64,000 nt of DNA from Flavobacterium sp. (GTDB taxonomy: Bacteria > Bacteroidota > Bacteroidia > Flavobacteriales > Flavobacteriaceae), in NCBI GenBank assembly GCA_012837155.1, contig CP051546.1, positions 1,653,075 to 1,717,074 on the forward strand, in the 5' to 3' direction. A program made the position numbers and the translations under genes. Every line of letters starts with the position of its first letter. The stretch's first letter is position 1. Below, piece after piece: positions 1 through 9,253 of the stretch. The notes below the pieces were generated by a model. It saw only the letters and a list, made by a program, of their open reading frames with translations. It searched no databases and was not told the origin of the DNA.

Positions 1-1
1 G

Positions 2-196
2 ACAATCAAAATGAGTTTTGTGTTGTCTTTATTGTACAATGTTGTGGGATTATCATTTGCCATTACGGGCAACTTGAATCCATTGGTAGCAGCAATCATA
101 ATGCCTTTAAGTACCATTACAATTGTAAGTTTTGTGACCATTATGAGTAGTTATTACACCAAAAAATTAGAAAAAAAGGTTACATTCTATTCTTAA
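2..196 (+). CDS. ccoI: C-terminal end of a copper-translocating P1B-type ATPase (partial)
   Basis: The window opens inside this gene; about 64 codons remain, ending in TAA at 194-196. The visible residues are the last membrane helices of a heavy-metal P-type ATPase: a YN-x-VGLSFA stretch, then GNLNPLVAA, then MPLSTITIVSF, the family's usual C-terminal signature, followed by a short basic tail. The catalytic and metal-binding domains lie outside the window. Position directly upstream of ccoS and the cbb3 oxidase genes suggests the CcoI/FixI subtype, which exports copper for oxidase assembly. The family is seen; the symbol is inferred from context. The ATG at 11 is an internal methionine, not the start. 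Confidence 0.75.
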   Translation, partial: TIKMSFVLSLLYNVVGLSFAITGNLNPLVAAIIMPLSTITIVSFVTIMSSYYTKKLEKKVTFYS

Positions 197-212
197 CCGC
201 TTTTGTAAACTC

Positions 213-353
213 AATTAATTGCCGTTGACTTTAGTCAACACCTCCAATTTCAGAAGGTATTGGCTTTAGCCAAAAATCATAGCTAATTTTGACTAAAGCC
301 AAACTAAAATACTGTTTTTTTTAAACTCTGGGCTAAAACCCAAGGCAATTGAA
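213..353. repeat. Cluster of short palindromes bounded by an inverted repeat
   Basis: The 313-bp gap between ccoI and ccoS holds several short hairpins: GTTGACT-TT-AGTCAAC (224-239), TTGGCT-TT-AGCCAA (260-273), a ttgactaaagccaa variant near 289-302, and TGGG-ctaaaa-CCCA (329-342). An outer pair, AATTAATTGCC (213-223) and GGCAATTGAAT (about 345-355), closes the unit. It resembles an intergenic palindromic repeat rather than a gene. A related hairpin lies at 14000-14020. No ORF is visible here. Confidence 0.55.
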
Positions 354-448
354 TCAAAAAAAATGCTGATATTTTTAGAACATAGCCGCAAAATTAATCG
401 TATAAATTGATGTTTTTTTTTTCCTATTTTTAACCAATACAAATAAAT

Positions 449-491
449 ATGATAATTGTCATATTTTTAAAAAAACACTAAACTATTTTTG
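449..491 (+). promoter_or_regulatory. FNR-like box and -7 promoter of the cco genes
   Basis: ATGATAATTGTCAT at 449-462 matches the FNR pattern TGAT-N4-ATCA with one mismatch. A Bacteroidota -7 box, TATTTTTG (TAnnTTTG), follows at 484-491, and ccoS starts at 510. The centre-to-centre distance between the two is 32 bp, which puts the box near -41 from the likely transcription start, the class II activator position. The hemN promoter at 11342-11385 has the same arrangement. An oxygen-sensing Crp/FNR regulator is inferred; no such regulator gene is in the window. Confidence 0.7.
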
Positions 492-509
492 TGAACTCAA
501 CAATAAACT

Positions 510-701
510 ATGAGTGTTATTTATTTATTAATTGCTATCAGTATACTAGTTGCTATCGGGTTTTTTATTGCCTTTGTAAGAGCCGTAAAAACAGGGCAAT
601 ATGATGACGATTATACTCCTTCTGTACGCATGCTTTTTGACGATGAACTTGTTAAAAAATCAGGCAATGACTCGTATTTAGAATCGAACAATGAACTTTA
701 A
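510..701 (+). CDS. ccoS: cbb3-type cytochrome oxidase assembly protein CcoS
   Basis: This 63-residue protein has one N-terminal membrane helix (about residues 2-24), then an acidic stretch with YDDDYTPSVRMLFDD. That is the CcoS/FixS layout: a short inner-membrane protein needed to insert heme and copper into the cbb3 oxidase catalytic subunit. Its length is normal for the family. It follows the copper ATPase CcoI and precedes ccoNO by 38 bp, so it is probably the first gene of the oxidase transcript. The start is the only ATG that gives a full-length helix, 19 bp past the predicted -7 box. Confidence 0.9.
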   Translation: MSVIYLLIAISILVAIGFFIAFVRAVKTGQYDDDYTPSVRMLFDDELVKKSGNDSYLESNNEL

Positions 702-739
702 ACCAAAACCTTTTTAAACCCTTTAAACAAATATTATTT

Positions 740-2918
740 ATGGAAATGCAACAATTTTATTATGACAACAAAATTGTAAAGAAATTCATTTACGCAACCA
801 TCGCTTTTGGAGTTGTAGGAATGTTAGCGGGGCTAGTTTTAGCCTTGATGTTTCTTTTTCCAAACATGACCGACGGAATATCCTGGTTGAGCTTTGGTAG
901 ATTGAGACCTTTACATACTAATGCGGTAATCTTTGCCTTTGTAGGTAATGCCATGTTTGCCGGAGTTTATTATTCGCTGCAGCGGTTGTTAAAAGCCAGA
1001 ATGTTTAGTGATTTTTTAAGTAATCTGAATTTTTGGGGTTGGCAGCTAATTATTGTTGCGGCTGCAATTTCGCTGCCTTTGGGTTACAGTACTTCAAAAG
1101 AATATGCTGAATTAGAATGGCCAATTGACATAGCCATTGCATTAATTTGGGTAGCTTTTGGTATCAATATGATAGGTACGATTATTAAGCGAAGAGAACG
1201 TCATTTATATGTTGCGATTTGGTTTTACTTAGCCACTTTTGTTACGGTTGCGGTTTTACATATTTTTAATAGTTTGGAACTGCCAGTTTCAGCCATGAAA
1301 AGTTATTCTGTTTATGCAGGAGTTCAAGATGCTTTGGTGCAATGGTGGTATGGTCATAATGCGGTGGCATTTTTCTTAACCACACCTTTCCTAGGATTGA
1401 TGTACTATTTTGTTCCAAAAGCAGCGAATCGTCCGGTTTATTCTTATCGATTGTCTATTGTTCACTTTTGGTCGTTGATCTTTTTGTACATCTGGGCAGG
1501 ACCACACCATTTATTATATTCGGCTTTACCAACTTGGGCACAAAACTTAGGGGTTGTGTTTTCGGTTATGTTAATTGCTCCATCTTGGGGAGGTATGATC
1601 AACGGATTGTTAACGCTAAGAGGCGTTTGGGATAAAGTGCGCGTGGAGCCCGTTTTAAAATTCTTCGTTGTGGCAATTACAGGTTACGGAATGGCCACTT
1701 TTGAAGGCCCAATGTTGTCGCTTAAAAATGTAAATGCGATTGCACATTACACAGATTGGATTATTGCACACGTTCACGTTGGAGCCTTGGCTTGGAACGG
1801 ATTTATGGCTTTCGGTATTATTTATTGGTTGATACCAAGAATGACTAAAGGAAAATTATACTCTACTAAATTAGCCAATTTTCACTTTTGGATTGGAACT
1901 TTAGGTATTATTCTTTACACGATTCCAATGTATGTTGCTGGATTTACTCAAGCTTCTATGTGGAAACAATTTAATCCTGACGGAACATTAACTTATGGTA
2001 ATTTTCTTGAAACGGTCACTCAAATTATGCCAATGTATTGGATGAGAGCCATGGGAGGCGTGCTTTATCTTACAGGAATGTTGGTTTTGGTTTACAATAT
2101 TATTCAAACCGTAAGAACCAGTTCGACAATCGAGGATGAATTAGCCGAAGCTCCAGCCTTAGTAAAAATTAGTGCAGGAAGAATAAAAGGCGAAAAATTC
2201 CACCCTTGGTTAGAAAGAAAACCGATTCAATTGACCATTTTAGCAACAGTTGCTATTTTAATTGGAGGAATTGTTCAAATTGTGCCAACGATTATGATAA
2301 AATCTAATATTCCAACAATTGCTAGCGTAAAACCGTATGCTCCGCTAGAGTTAGAAGGACGTGATTTATATATTCGTGAAGGATGTGTGGGTTGTCATTC
2401 TCAATCGGTTCGTCCATTCCGTAGCGAAGTAGAACGATATGGACCACAAGCCAAAGCAGGCGAATTTGTTTATGACCATCCATTTCTTTGGGGATCTAAA
2501 CGTACGGGGGCCAGATTTAGAAAGGGTAGGAGGAAAATACAATGATAATTGGCATTTTAATCATTTTTGGAGTCCACAAAGTATTTCAGCAGGTTCAATC
2601 ATGCCAGGATACAAATGGTTGTTCGACAATAAAGCGATGGATATTTCATTGATCGAAAAGAAAATGCAAGCGATGCAAACACTTGGGGTGCCTTATTCAG
2701 ATGCTGATATTGCAAACGCCCAAAAAGATTTGAGAACACAAGCAATGAAAATAGAGGAAAGCCTTAAATCTGACCCTGATTTTGTAAAAAGTTATGAGGA
2801 TAGCAAAAAAAGAGCCGAAGCAAGAGGAGAGCAGTTTGTTTCAATGAATGAAAGAGAAATTGTTGCGTTAATCGCCTATATTCAACGATTGGGAACTGAT
2901 ATTAAAGTAAAACAATAG
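740..2918 (+). CDS. ccoNO: Fused cbb3 oxidase subunits I/II (CcoN-CcoO), one frameshift
   Basis: This is the catalytic subunit of the high-affinity cbb3 oxidase fused to the membrane-anchored cytochrome c subunit, about 725 residues, as is usual in Flavobacteria. The CcoN part shows the heme and CuB histidines: RPLHTN (H59), WWYGHN (H206), GPHH (H256-H257) and AHVHVG (H344, H346). The CcoO part carries one heme-c motif, CVGCH (residues 549-553), after a membrane helix near 498-521. The frame breaks at the five-G run 2506-2510: removing one G joins SKRTG to PDLERVGGKY and reading continues to TAG at 2918. With no other defect, a sequencing error is likelier than a real mutation. ccoQ follows 5 bp later. 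Confidence 0.93.
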
Positions 2919-2923
2919 TAACC

Positions 2924-3091
2924 ATGTTCGAACAAGTAAAACACAATTTAGAAACCATCGAAGGGATTGCAACCTATCCTGTAACGGCATTATTAATTTT
3001 CTTCATTTTTTTTGTAGGACTTGGTATTTGGGTTGTGTCCTATAAAAAGGAAAAAATGGACGAATTGAGTCAAATTCCATTAAGCGATTAA
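2924..3091 (+). CDS. ccoQ: Small cbb3 oxidase subunit CcoQ/FixQ-like
   Basis: This 55-residue ORF starts at ATG 2924, five bases after the ccoNO stop, and ends in TAA at 3089-3091. It has a short polar N-terminus, one membrane helix (about residues 20-40) and a charged tail (YKKEKMDELSQ). Size, topology and position between ccoNO and ccoP fit the CcoQ subunit, which stabilises the cbb3 complex. Sequence identity in this family is weak, so the call rests mainly on context. Confidence 0.8.
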   Translation: MFEQVKHNLETIEGIATYPVTALLIFFIFFVGLGIWVVSYKKEKMDELSQIPLSD

Positions 3092-3191
3092 TTTTAGGCA
3101 AAAGGCATTAGCCAAAAGTTTTAAAAGGATATAGACAAATAAAATCTTTAAAATTAAAATAAACAATAAATAATTATTTCCAGTTTCGTCT

Positions 3192-3210
3192 CCCTCTCTT
3201 TTGGAGAGGG
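3192..3210. repeat. Short perfect hairpin between ccoQ and ccoP
   Basis: CCCTCTC (3192-3198), a five-base loop, then GAGAGGG (3204-3210). There is no T-run behind it, so it does not look like a classical terminator. It lies 31 bp before the chosen ccoP start and could stabilise mRNA or be a remnant of a dispersed palindromic repeat. Confidence 0.45.
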
Positions 3211-3240
3211 TTGGGAAGAGGAAAGCTAAAATTATGTAAT

Positions 3241-4182
3241 ATGAAAAAATTAATCCCAGCCTATTTAAGAGTAATAATCATTTTCTTCGCCGTTTTTGGT
3301 GCAATGGAATATTTTATTGATTCTGGAAATCAACCTGCTTTTATAAAATTTCCAATGGTTTCTGTCTTCTTATTTGTTTTTCTTTTCCTATTAATAGCAA
3401 TCGAAATCACAATTAGCGCAGTAAATACGATTACGTATCAGTTGCTTACAGAAGAACAAAAAGCAAAATTAAATGAAGCTAAAAACGACAGTTTTAAAGA
3501 CAGTTTGTGGTTCAAAAAGCTGATGAAAGCTTTAATAAAATCAGAACCTATCGAAAACGAAGGGCAATTATTATTAGACCACGATTATGATGGTATCAAA
3601 GAACTAGACAACAATTTGCCGCCTTGGTGGGTTTATTTATTTTATGGTTGTATTATTTTTTCTGTCGTATATCTCGTTAAATTTGAGATTATGGGAGGAG
3701 ATAATCAAGAAATGGAATTGAAAAAAGAAATGGCTCAAGCCCAAATTGATGTTGCCCAATACAAAAAAACAGCACCAGATTTAATGGACGAAAAAACAGT
3801 TACATTATTGACCGATGCTGCCGATTTAGCCGCTGGAAAAGCAATTTTTACAACGAATTGTGTGGCTTGCCACAGAGCCGATGCCGGGGGTCAAATAGGA
3901 CCAAATTTAACGGATAACCAATGGATTTTGGGTGGCGGAATTAAAAATGTTTTTCACACCATAACCAATGGTGGACGTGACGGAAAAGGAATGATTGCTT
4001 GGTCAAAAAGTGGAATGAAACCAAAGGATATTCAACTTGTTGCAAGTTATGTTTTGTCCTTGCAAGGCAGTAATCCAAAAGATCCAAAACCATCAGAAGG
4101 CGAAGTTTGGGTGGATGAAAATGCTCCAAAATCCCAGACCGCAACCGCTGCGAAAGGAGATAGCACCTTGGTTGCAAAATAA
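3241..4182 (+). CDS. ccoP: cbb3 oxidase subunit III CcoP, single heme c
   Basis: CcoP passes electrons to the cbb3 oxidase. The 313-residue protein has two N-terminal membrane helices, then the FixP N-terminal signature (DYDGIKELDNNLPPWW) and a third helix (VYLFYGCIIFSVVYL). The periplasmic cytochrome c domain has one CVACH heme site (C207, C210, H211). A methionine near KGMIAW or SGMKP could be the axial ligand. Proteobacterial CcoP has two hemes; only one is seen here. The start is ATG 3241 (MKKLIPAYL), because the in-frame ATG ten codons earlier overlaps the hairpin. The tail after residue 290 is low-complexity. Confidence 0.92.
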   Translation: MKKLIPAYLRVIIIFFAVFGAMEYFIDSGNQPAFIKFPMVSVFLFVFLFLLIAIEITISAVNTITYQLLTEEQKAKLNEAKNDSFKDSLWFKKLMKALIKSEPIENEGQLLLDHDYDGIKELDNNLPPWWVYLFYGCIIFSVVYLVKFEIMGGDNQEMELKKEMAQAQIDVAQYKKTAPDLMDEKTVTLLTDAADLAAGKAIFTTNCVACHRADAGGQIGPNLTDNQWILGGGIKNVFHTITNGGRDGKGMIAWSKSGMKPKDIQLVASYVLSLQGSNPKDPKPSEGEVWVDENAPKSQTATAAKGDSTLVAK

Positions 4183-4277
4183 TAGAATCTATCAAAAAAC
4201 AGTAGATTTATTTTTTTTAATCTTTGACAAAGTAGCTTACTTTGTCAAAGATTTTATACTTGAAAAAACCATTGAAA

Positions 4278-5695
4278 ATGTCAAAATTACCCGACGAAGC
4301 TTTTAGAGATACCATTGGTACAATTGATGAAGAAGGAAAAAGAAAATTTATTTTTCCCAAGAAGCCTTCTGGTAAGTTTTATGATTACAGGAAGTGGGTA
4401 AGTTACTTTTTGTTGATCATTTAATTGCCAATCCTTTTGTAAAGATTAGCGGAAATCAATTTATGATGTTCAATGTTTTGGAACGCAGATTTAATATTTT
4501 TGGATTTCCTTTTTGGCCACAAGATTTTTATCTTTTTGTGATTTTTATGATAGTTGGCGTCGTTTTCGTTATCCTGTTTACCGTTATTTTCGGACGGTTG
4601 TTTTGTGGATGGATTTGCCCTCAAACCATCTTTCTTGAAATGGTTTTTCGAAGAATAGAATACTGGATTGAAGGCGATCGAGGGGCTCAAATTCGATTGT
4701 CTAAGCAAGATTGGAATGCCGAAAAAATTAGAAAAAAAGTTCTAAAATGGACTGTTTTTTTAATCATATCTTTTGCCATTGCCAATGTTTTTCTCGCTTA
4801 TCTTATTAGTAGCGATGAATTAATCAAAATGATTGAAGAAGGACCAGAAAATCATAGCAACACATTAATTTCATTGTTTATTTTTACGGGAGTTTTCTAT
4901 TTTATTTTTGCTTGGTTCAGAGAGCAAGTATGTATTATTGCTTGCCCTTACGGAAGATTGCAAGGCGTTTTATTAGACGATAAATCAATAAATGTTGCGT
5001 ATGATTTTGTTCGTGGCGAAAAGGAATTGGGCAGAGCCAAATTTAACAAGCAAGAAGATAGAGCTTCAACTGGAAAAGGAGATTGTATTGACTGCAAACA
5101 ATGCGTAAATGTTTGTCCAACAGGAATTGATATTCGCAACGGAACCCAACTCGAATGCATCAATTGTACCGCCTGTATCGATGAGTGTGATACCATTATG
5201 GAAGGGGTAGGTTTACCCAAAGGACTTATTCGCTATGCATCGGAAGATGAAATAGAGAAAAAATCCAAATTCAAATTTACCGCTAGAATGAAAGGGTATA
5301 GTGCCGTGTTGTTTATTCTCATTGGGATTCTCGTTGGATTATTGTTTTTGCGTACAGAGGTTGAAATGACGGTTTATAGATTGCCAGGACAATTATATGA
5401 ACACAAAGGCGATGATATTAGTAATATTTTTACGTTCAAAATCATCAATAAAACCAATAGCGATTTTAATGATATTCATTTTAAATTGCATGGGATAAAA
5501 GGAAAAATAAATGTTGTGGGTAAACAAGATTTTAAAGTCAAAAAACAAGCAATGACTCGAGGAACTTTGTTTATTGAAATCCATCAATATTTATTAGAGC
5601 ATGACAAAACGAAAATAGAAATTGAGGTTTATGATGGGAATAAAAAAATTGAAACCACAATGACTAGTTTTTTAAGTCCACGAAGCTTCGAATAA
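4278..5695 (+). CDS. ccoG: Cytochrome oxidase accessory protein CcoG, one frameshift
   Basis: CcoG is a polyferredoxin-like membrane protein; the family is linked to copper reduction during cbb3 assembly. The protein has several membrane helices, FCGWICPQT and CIIACPYG, and two ferredoxin-type clusters (CIDCKQCVNVCP and CINCTACIDEC), then a C-terminal immunoglobulin-like domain. The start is ATG 4278 (MSKLPDEAF). The frame breaks at the three-T run 4420-4422: one extra T restores SYFLLII-LIANPFVKI, giving about 472 residues, the normal size. Normally ccoH would follow closely; here it lies 3 kb downstream. Confidence 0.92.
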
Positions 5696-5784
5696 ATCTT
5701 TCTAATCTTCAAGTAAGGCACAATTGCTTTTCTTGACGAGGAAAATCTCGGTTAATAAGATAGTCAACAACTAATTAAAGTTGA

Positions 5785-5792
5785 TATTTTTG
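5785..5792 (+). promoter_or_regulatory. -7 promoter box of the methyltransferase gene
   Basis: TATTTTTG matches TAnnTTTG exactly, 42 bp before the methyltransferase start. It suggests that the inserted restriction-modification pair has its own promoter and does not depend on the cco promoter. Confidence 0.45.
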
Positions 5793-5834
5793 TAAAGAGT
5801 TAAAATATTATTTTTGAATTAAAGTTTTAGAAAA

Positions 5835-6809
5835 ATGGAAAAAATAAAATTTATTGATTTATTCTGTGGAATTGGCGGTTTTAGGTCTGCAATGGATCAA
5901 GCGTGTATTGAAAACGACTTAATTCCAGAGTGTGTGTTTTCTTCTGATATAGATAGTTTTTGTCAAGATAGCTATGAAGCTAATTTTGGAGAAAGACCAT
6001 TTGGAGATATTACAAAAATTGATGAGGCAGCTATTCCAGACCATGATATTTTATTTGCAGGATTCCCTTGTCAATCGTTTAGCATAATCGGAAAAATGAA
6101 AGGATTTGACGATGTTAGAGGAACTTTGTTTTTTGATATTGCTAGAATATTAAAACATAAAAAACCAAAAGCATTCGTTTTAGAAAATGTTAAACAACTG
6201 TTTGGGCATGACGGTGGAAATACATTAAAAACCATTGTGAATGTTCTTGAAAAAGAGTTGGGGTACAGCGTTAGATTTGCGGTATTAAACGCATTAGATT
6301 TTGGACTTCCACAAAAAAGAGAAAGAATAATAATCGTAGGACACAAAGAACCAATACTATTTAATTTTCCTTCACCTGTAAGACCTTTCAAACCATTAAC
6401 TGAAATTTTAGAGCGAAAAGTAGATGCAAAATATTACGCATCTGAAATGATATTAGAAAAAAGAAAAAACAAACATAAATCAGCATATAATCTTTCGATT
6501 TGGCACGAAAATAAATCGGGCAACATCTGCTCTTATCCATATTCTTGCGCCCTGCGTTCAGGAGCTTCTCATAACTATTTACTCGTAAATGGAGAAAGAA
6601 GATTAACGCCTAGAGAAATGTTCCGTTTACAAGGATTTCCAGATAATTACAAAATTGTAGTTTCTGATGGGCAAGCGAAAAGACAAGCTGGAAATGCTGT
6701 TCCAGTAAATTTAGTTAAAGCCGTAATTTTAAAGCTTCTACCTTACGTTTCAAATTCAATAGATAGAACTTTGGTATTAAGAGATTATGAGGTAAGTTAT
6801 GGAGAATAA
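5835..6809 (+). CDS. DNA (cytosine-5)-methyltransferase, type II restriction-modification
   Basis: The enzyme methylates C5 of cytosine with S-adenosylmethionine. All main m5C motifs are in order: I FIDLFCGIGGF (residues 6-16), IV GFPCQS with catalytic C79, VI ENV (residues 117-119), VIII QKRERIIIVG, IX RLTPREMFRLQGFP and X QAGNAVPVNLV. The 324 residues are complete. The target-recognition region between VIII and IX is short; I do not recognise the specificity. The gene overlaps the next ORF by 11 bp, typical of a modification/restriction pair. It interrupts the ccoG-ccoH order, which suggests horizontal arrival. Confidence 0.95.
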   Translation: MEKIKFIDLFCGIGGFRSAMDQACIENDLIPECVFSSDIDSFCQDSYEANFGERPFGDITKIDEAAIPDHDILFAGFPCQSFSIIGKMKGFDDVRGTLFFDIARILKHKKPKAFVLENVKQLFGHDGGNTLKTIVNVLEKELGYSVRFAVLNALDFGLPQKRERIIIVGHKEPILFNFPSPVRPFKPLTEILERKVDAKYYASEMILEKRKNKHKSAYNLSIWHENKSGNICSYPYSCALRSGASHNYLLVNGERRLTPREMFRLQGFPDNYKIVVSDGQAKRQAGNAVPVNLVKAVILKLLPYVSNSIDRTLVLRDYEVSYGE

Positions 6810-7594
6810 TCAATCGCCTAAATTAAGAACCGTTAACAAATCTGTTTCTGCGTTTCCACTAAATGACTTTCCTAAAGATTTCCCATATCTATTGGGCAAA
6901 GAAATAGTTTATTTACTTGCTTCAAAAGGAAAAGCTGAATTAGAAGGTTCTGATTGGGAAAGCATTTTTGCAAATTGTATTGGAGCAGATTGGAAACCAT
7001 CAAATGTTGGACTCGACGATGTTGTAATGGGCAATACCGCTTGGGGCGCAAAAAACAGTTAAAGCTAAATATCCATCTAAACAGAAAAAAGTTAGATTAA
7101 TTTCTGGAAGAAATTCTCCAAATTATTCATTTGGCGAAAGAAGTGACGAGAAAGCTGACCCGAAATTAATTGGTAAACTTGTGCTTGAAATTTGGAACGA
7201 GAGAGTTTCTTCAATTCGAGAAAAGTATAAACATTTAAGAACTGTCGTGCTTTTAAAATCCGATGATTTATCAGAAGTAGCAGTTTTTGAGTTTGACACA
7301 ATTCGATATGACCACGAACTTTATAACTGGGAATGGAATAAAAACAATAATTTAACAGGAACAAATATAAAAACTGGAGAACATTGTTTTACTTGGCAAT
7401 CTCACGGTTCCCAATTTACGATAGCTGAAGAAGTTCCCGAAAAATGCTTAATCATAAAAATGAAGCAACCTGAAAAGCTAAACAAAGATGTTGTTCTTAA
7501 AGCATTAGGTTTTGACAAATCTTGGGTTACAGTTTCTCAAAAAAAAAACAAAATAGAAAGAAAACCAACAACTGCAACTGTGCATAACAGCTAG
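6799..7594 (+). CDS. Probable type II restriction endonuclease, one frameshift
   Basis: This gene starts inside the end of the methyltransferase (ATG 6799, 11-bp overlap) and, after correction, encodes about 264 residues. Position next to an m5C methyltransferase makes it the probable cognate endonuclease. A GLDDVVMG...WGAKTVK segment could be a D-x(n)-(D/E)xK-type catalytic core in a variant form; this is inference. The break is in the six-A run 7050-7055: with five A the frame runs through WGAKTVKAKYPSKQKK to the stop at 7592-7594. If the break were real, the cell would keep methylation without restriction. The family is not certain and the cut site cannot be read from sequence. Confidence 0.7.
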
Positions 7595-7712
7595 GGTTTC
7601 GTTGCGTGCGAATTTTGTAGTAAGTTCACGTTTACGTTTCGCAATAATTTTTATCTTTAACAGAAAATAAAACGTTACGAAGTTCGCAACCTCGCCAAGC
7701 CGAAACGTTAGC
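7590..7712. repeat. Long imperfect inverted repeat after the endonuclease (attC-like size)
   Basis: GCTAGGGTTTCG at 7590-7601 pairs with CGAAACGTTAGC at 7701-7712 (two mismatches). Inside, GTTGCG...GAA (7601-7612) pairs with TTCGCAAC (7683-7690) past a 10-nt bulge. The whole folds as a bulged hairpin of about 123 bp with the right end in GTTAGC. The form recalls recombination sites of gene cassettes, but it does not meet the integron attC consensus and no integrase is present in the window. Confidence 0.5.
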
Positions 7713-7752
7713 AGATGTTTTACTGCAGAAAATTAAAAACTACTAAAACCAA

Positions 7753-8501
7753 ATGAAAAAAGAACTTCTAATTCTGGCTTTATTGTTTAGTCTAAAATCT
7801 ATTTCCCAACAGAAAAATGACATTAAACTTTCAGAAATAAAATTGTGCGAACTGACTTTAGATAATTTGAAGCAAAATGATGATGAATTGAAACAAATCA
7901 ATTTGGAAGAAATGAATTTATGTTCGGATGGATTTGTACAAGATGGAAGGTTTGAAAATAGAATTGGATATATTTCAAAATTATATCCAGGTGTTATCTT
8001 TCAGAAATATCGTAAAGATTTAAATTCAATTGCAAAAATTCATTTAACAAAAGATTTCAAGGGGTATTTACCTGATGGAAAATATGTTGACTTAAAGAAC
8101 ATTAAAGCGGGGGAACTTATCACAAAATATGATAGTTTAGAAATTTGGACTTCTCGTGGTTGTTCTGATTATTTAGGAATAAATAGAAACAAAGAAATTT
8201 ATTTTTATGTAAAATTAAATAAGAAAAAGAACCTCGTTATCCAATAGATGATAAATATTATTCCGAACAACAAATAGAAGGAATTGATATTGTTTCTGAT
8301 TGTCATTCAACTCAACAAAATACTCAAGAAAATAAACCTTTATACATCGTCGAAGGTAAAGAAGTGACCGAAGAGATTATAGCCGAAATAAAACCTGATG
8401 AAGTAGAATCAATAAATGTCTTAAAAGACATAAGCGCAGCCAAAAAATATGGCAAAAAAGGAAAAAATGGAGTTATAGAAATTTACTTGAAAAAGAAGTA
8501 G
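7753..8501 (+). CDS. Secreted hypothetical protein with a plug-like C-terminal segment, one frameshift
   Basis: I do not recognise this protein as a whole. It begins with a signal peptide (MKKELLILALLFSLKSISQQ), followed by about 145 soluble residues. The C-terminus, in another frame, reads KPLYIVEGKEV, EEIIAEIKPDEVESINVLKD, SAAKKYGKKGKNGVIEI. This resembles the short segment found in TonB-receptor plugs and at the ends of many Bacteroidota envelope proteins. The frames join if the five-A run 8224-8228 gains one A (LNKKKEPRYPID), giving about 249 residues ending at TAG 8499-8501. It lies between two long inverted repeats inside the block that separates ccoG from ccoH, so it probably arrived as accessory DNA. 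Confidence 0.6.
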
Positions 8502-8540
8502 AAAAAACACCTGCTAACTGCTAAGGGGGCAACAGTTATC

Positions 8541-8641
8541 ACAACGGATTTGGGTAATTGGTTTAGTGGGAAGTTGGTTTTGCAATTGGAATTTTAGTGA
8601 TAACCGAAAAATAAATCTTAATTTAGCCCAGAACTCGTTGT
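8541..8641. repeat. Second long imperfect inverted repeat, before ccoH
   Basis: ACAACGGATTTGGG (8541-8554) pairs imperfectly with CCCAGAACTCGTTGT (8627-8641) over a 101-bp span. Similar in size and place to the repeat at 7590-7712, it closes the accessory block just before ccoH. No coding sequence is seen in 8502-8691. Confidence 0.45.
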
Positions 8642-8691
8642 AGTATCAGGACGGAAAACAACAGAAAATACTGAAATAAAAAACATATAAA

Positions 8692-9216
8692 ATGACGGTA
8701 AAAAATAATGATTTAGATAATTTAAATATTTCAACTGGAGTTTCTTCTTCGGGAACTAGGGAGGTTAGAATTAATTGGGGCGTAGGAATCGTAATCGCAT
8801 TTGCATTTTTTATAGCTTTTATCTTGTATTTTGTTTTTAAAGTTCAATTGGATTCTAAATATGATAATGAATTGGTGGTTAAAGAATATTATAAGCACGA
8901 CGCTAGTTTTGGGAATGAAATGGTACGAATTCAAAATGCTCAAGATTTAGTTCAAAAGCCAGTAATAACAAATGCTGTCGAAGGAATTAGAATTGTATTT
9001 CCAGCCATTTTTGTGCCAAATAATATTAAAGGAAAAGTCACTTTTTACCGTTCATCAAATGAAAAATTGGATTTTGATGTTCCCATTTTACTTTCAAATT
9101 CCACTTTGGTTATTCCTAAAAAAAGGTTGTTAGCGGGTCAATGGGAAATTAATATGGAGTGGCAATATGAGGGAAAATCATATTTAACAAAAGAGAAATT
9201 ATTTGTAAATCCATAG
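8692..9216 (+). CDS. ccoH: FixH/CcoH family cbb3 oxidase assembly protein
   Basis: The 174-residue protein has a 20-residue polar N-terminus, one membrane helix (about residues 29-50, ending in ILYFVFK) and a periplasmic beta-rich domain with the FixH features LVVKEYYKHDASFGNEM and LLAGQWEINMEWQYEGKSY. CcoH is a membrane component needed for cbb3 assembly and interacts with the oxidase. It normally follows ccoG; here 3 kb of foreign-looking DNA separates them. The SafE-like gene 38 bp downstream completes the usual flavobacterial order. How it is transcribed now is unclear. Confidence 0.85.
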   Translation: MTVKNNDLDNLNISTGVSSSGTREVRINWGVGIVIAFAFFIAFILYFVFKVQLDSKYDNELVVKEYYKHDASFGNEMVRIQNAQDLVQKPVITNAVEGIRIVFPAIFVPNNIKGKVTFYRSSNEKLDFDVPILLSNSTLVIPKKRLLAGQWEINMEWQYEGKSYLTKEKLFVNP

Positions 9217-9253
9217 TTTTTAGTTTTGTAAACGAGCACTAAATACTAACTTT

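Noticed and set aside
213-353. CRISPR array
   Set aside because: The repeats are palindromic, unequal and irregularly spaced, with no cas genes.
3941-4195. Minus-strand ORF of 84 codons opposite ccoP
   Set aside because: It is a shadow of ccoP; there is no family resemblance, and the plus strand carries the cytochrome c domain.
4037-4306. Plus-strand ORF overlapping the ends of ccoP and ccoG
   Set aside because: It is out of frame with both genes and its composition is that of a shifted frame.
7590-8641. A true integron attC array
   Set aside because: The repeat ends do not meet the RYYYAAC/GTTRRRY rule and there is no intI-like gene in the window; kept only as attC-like.
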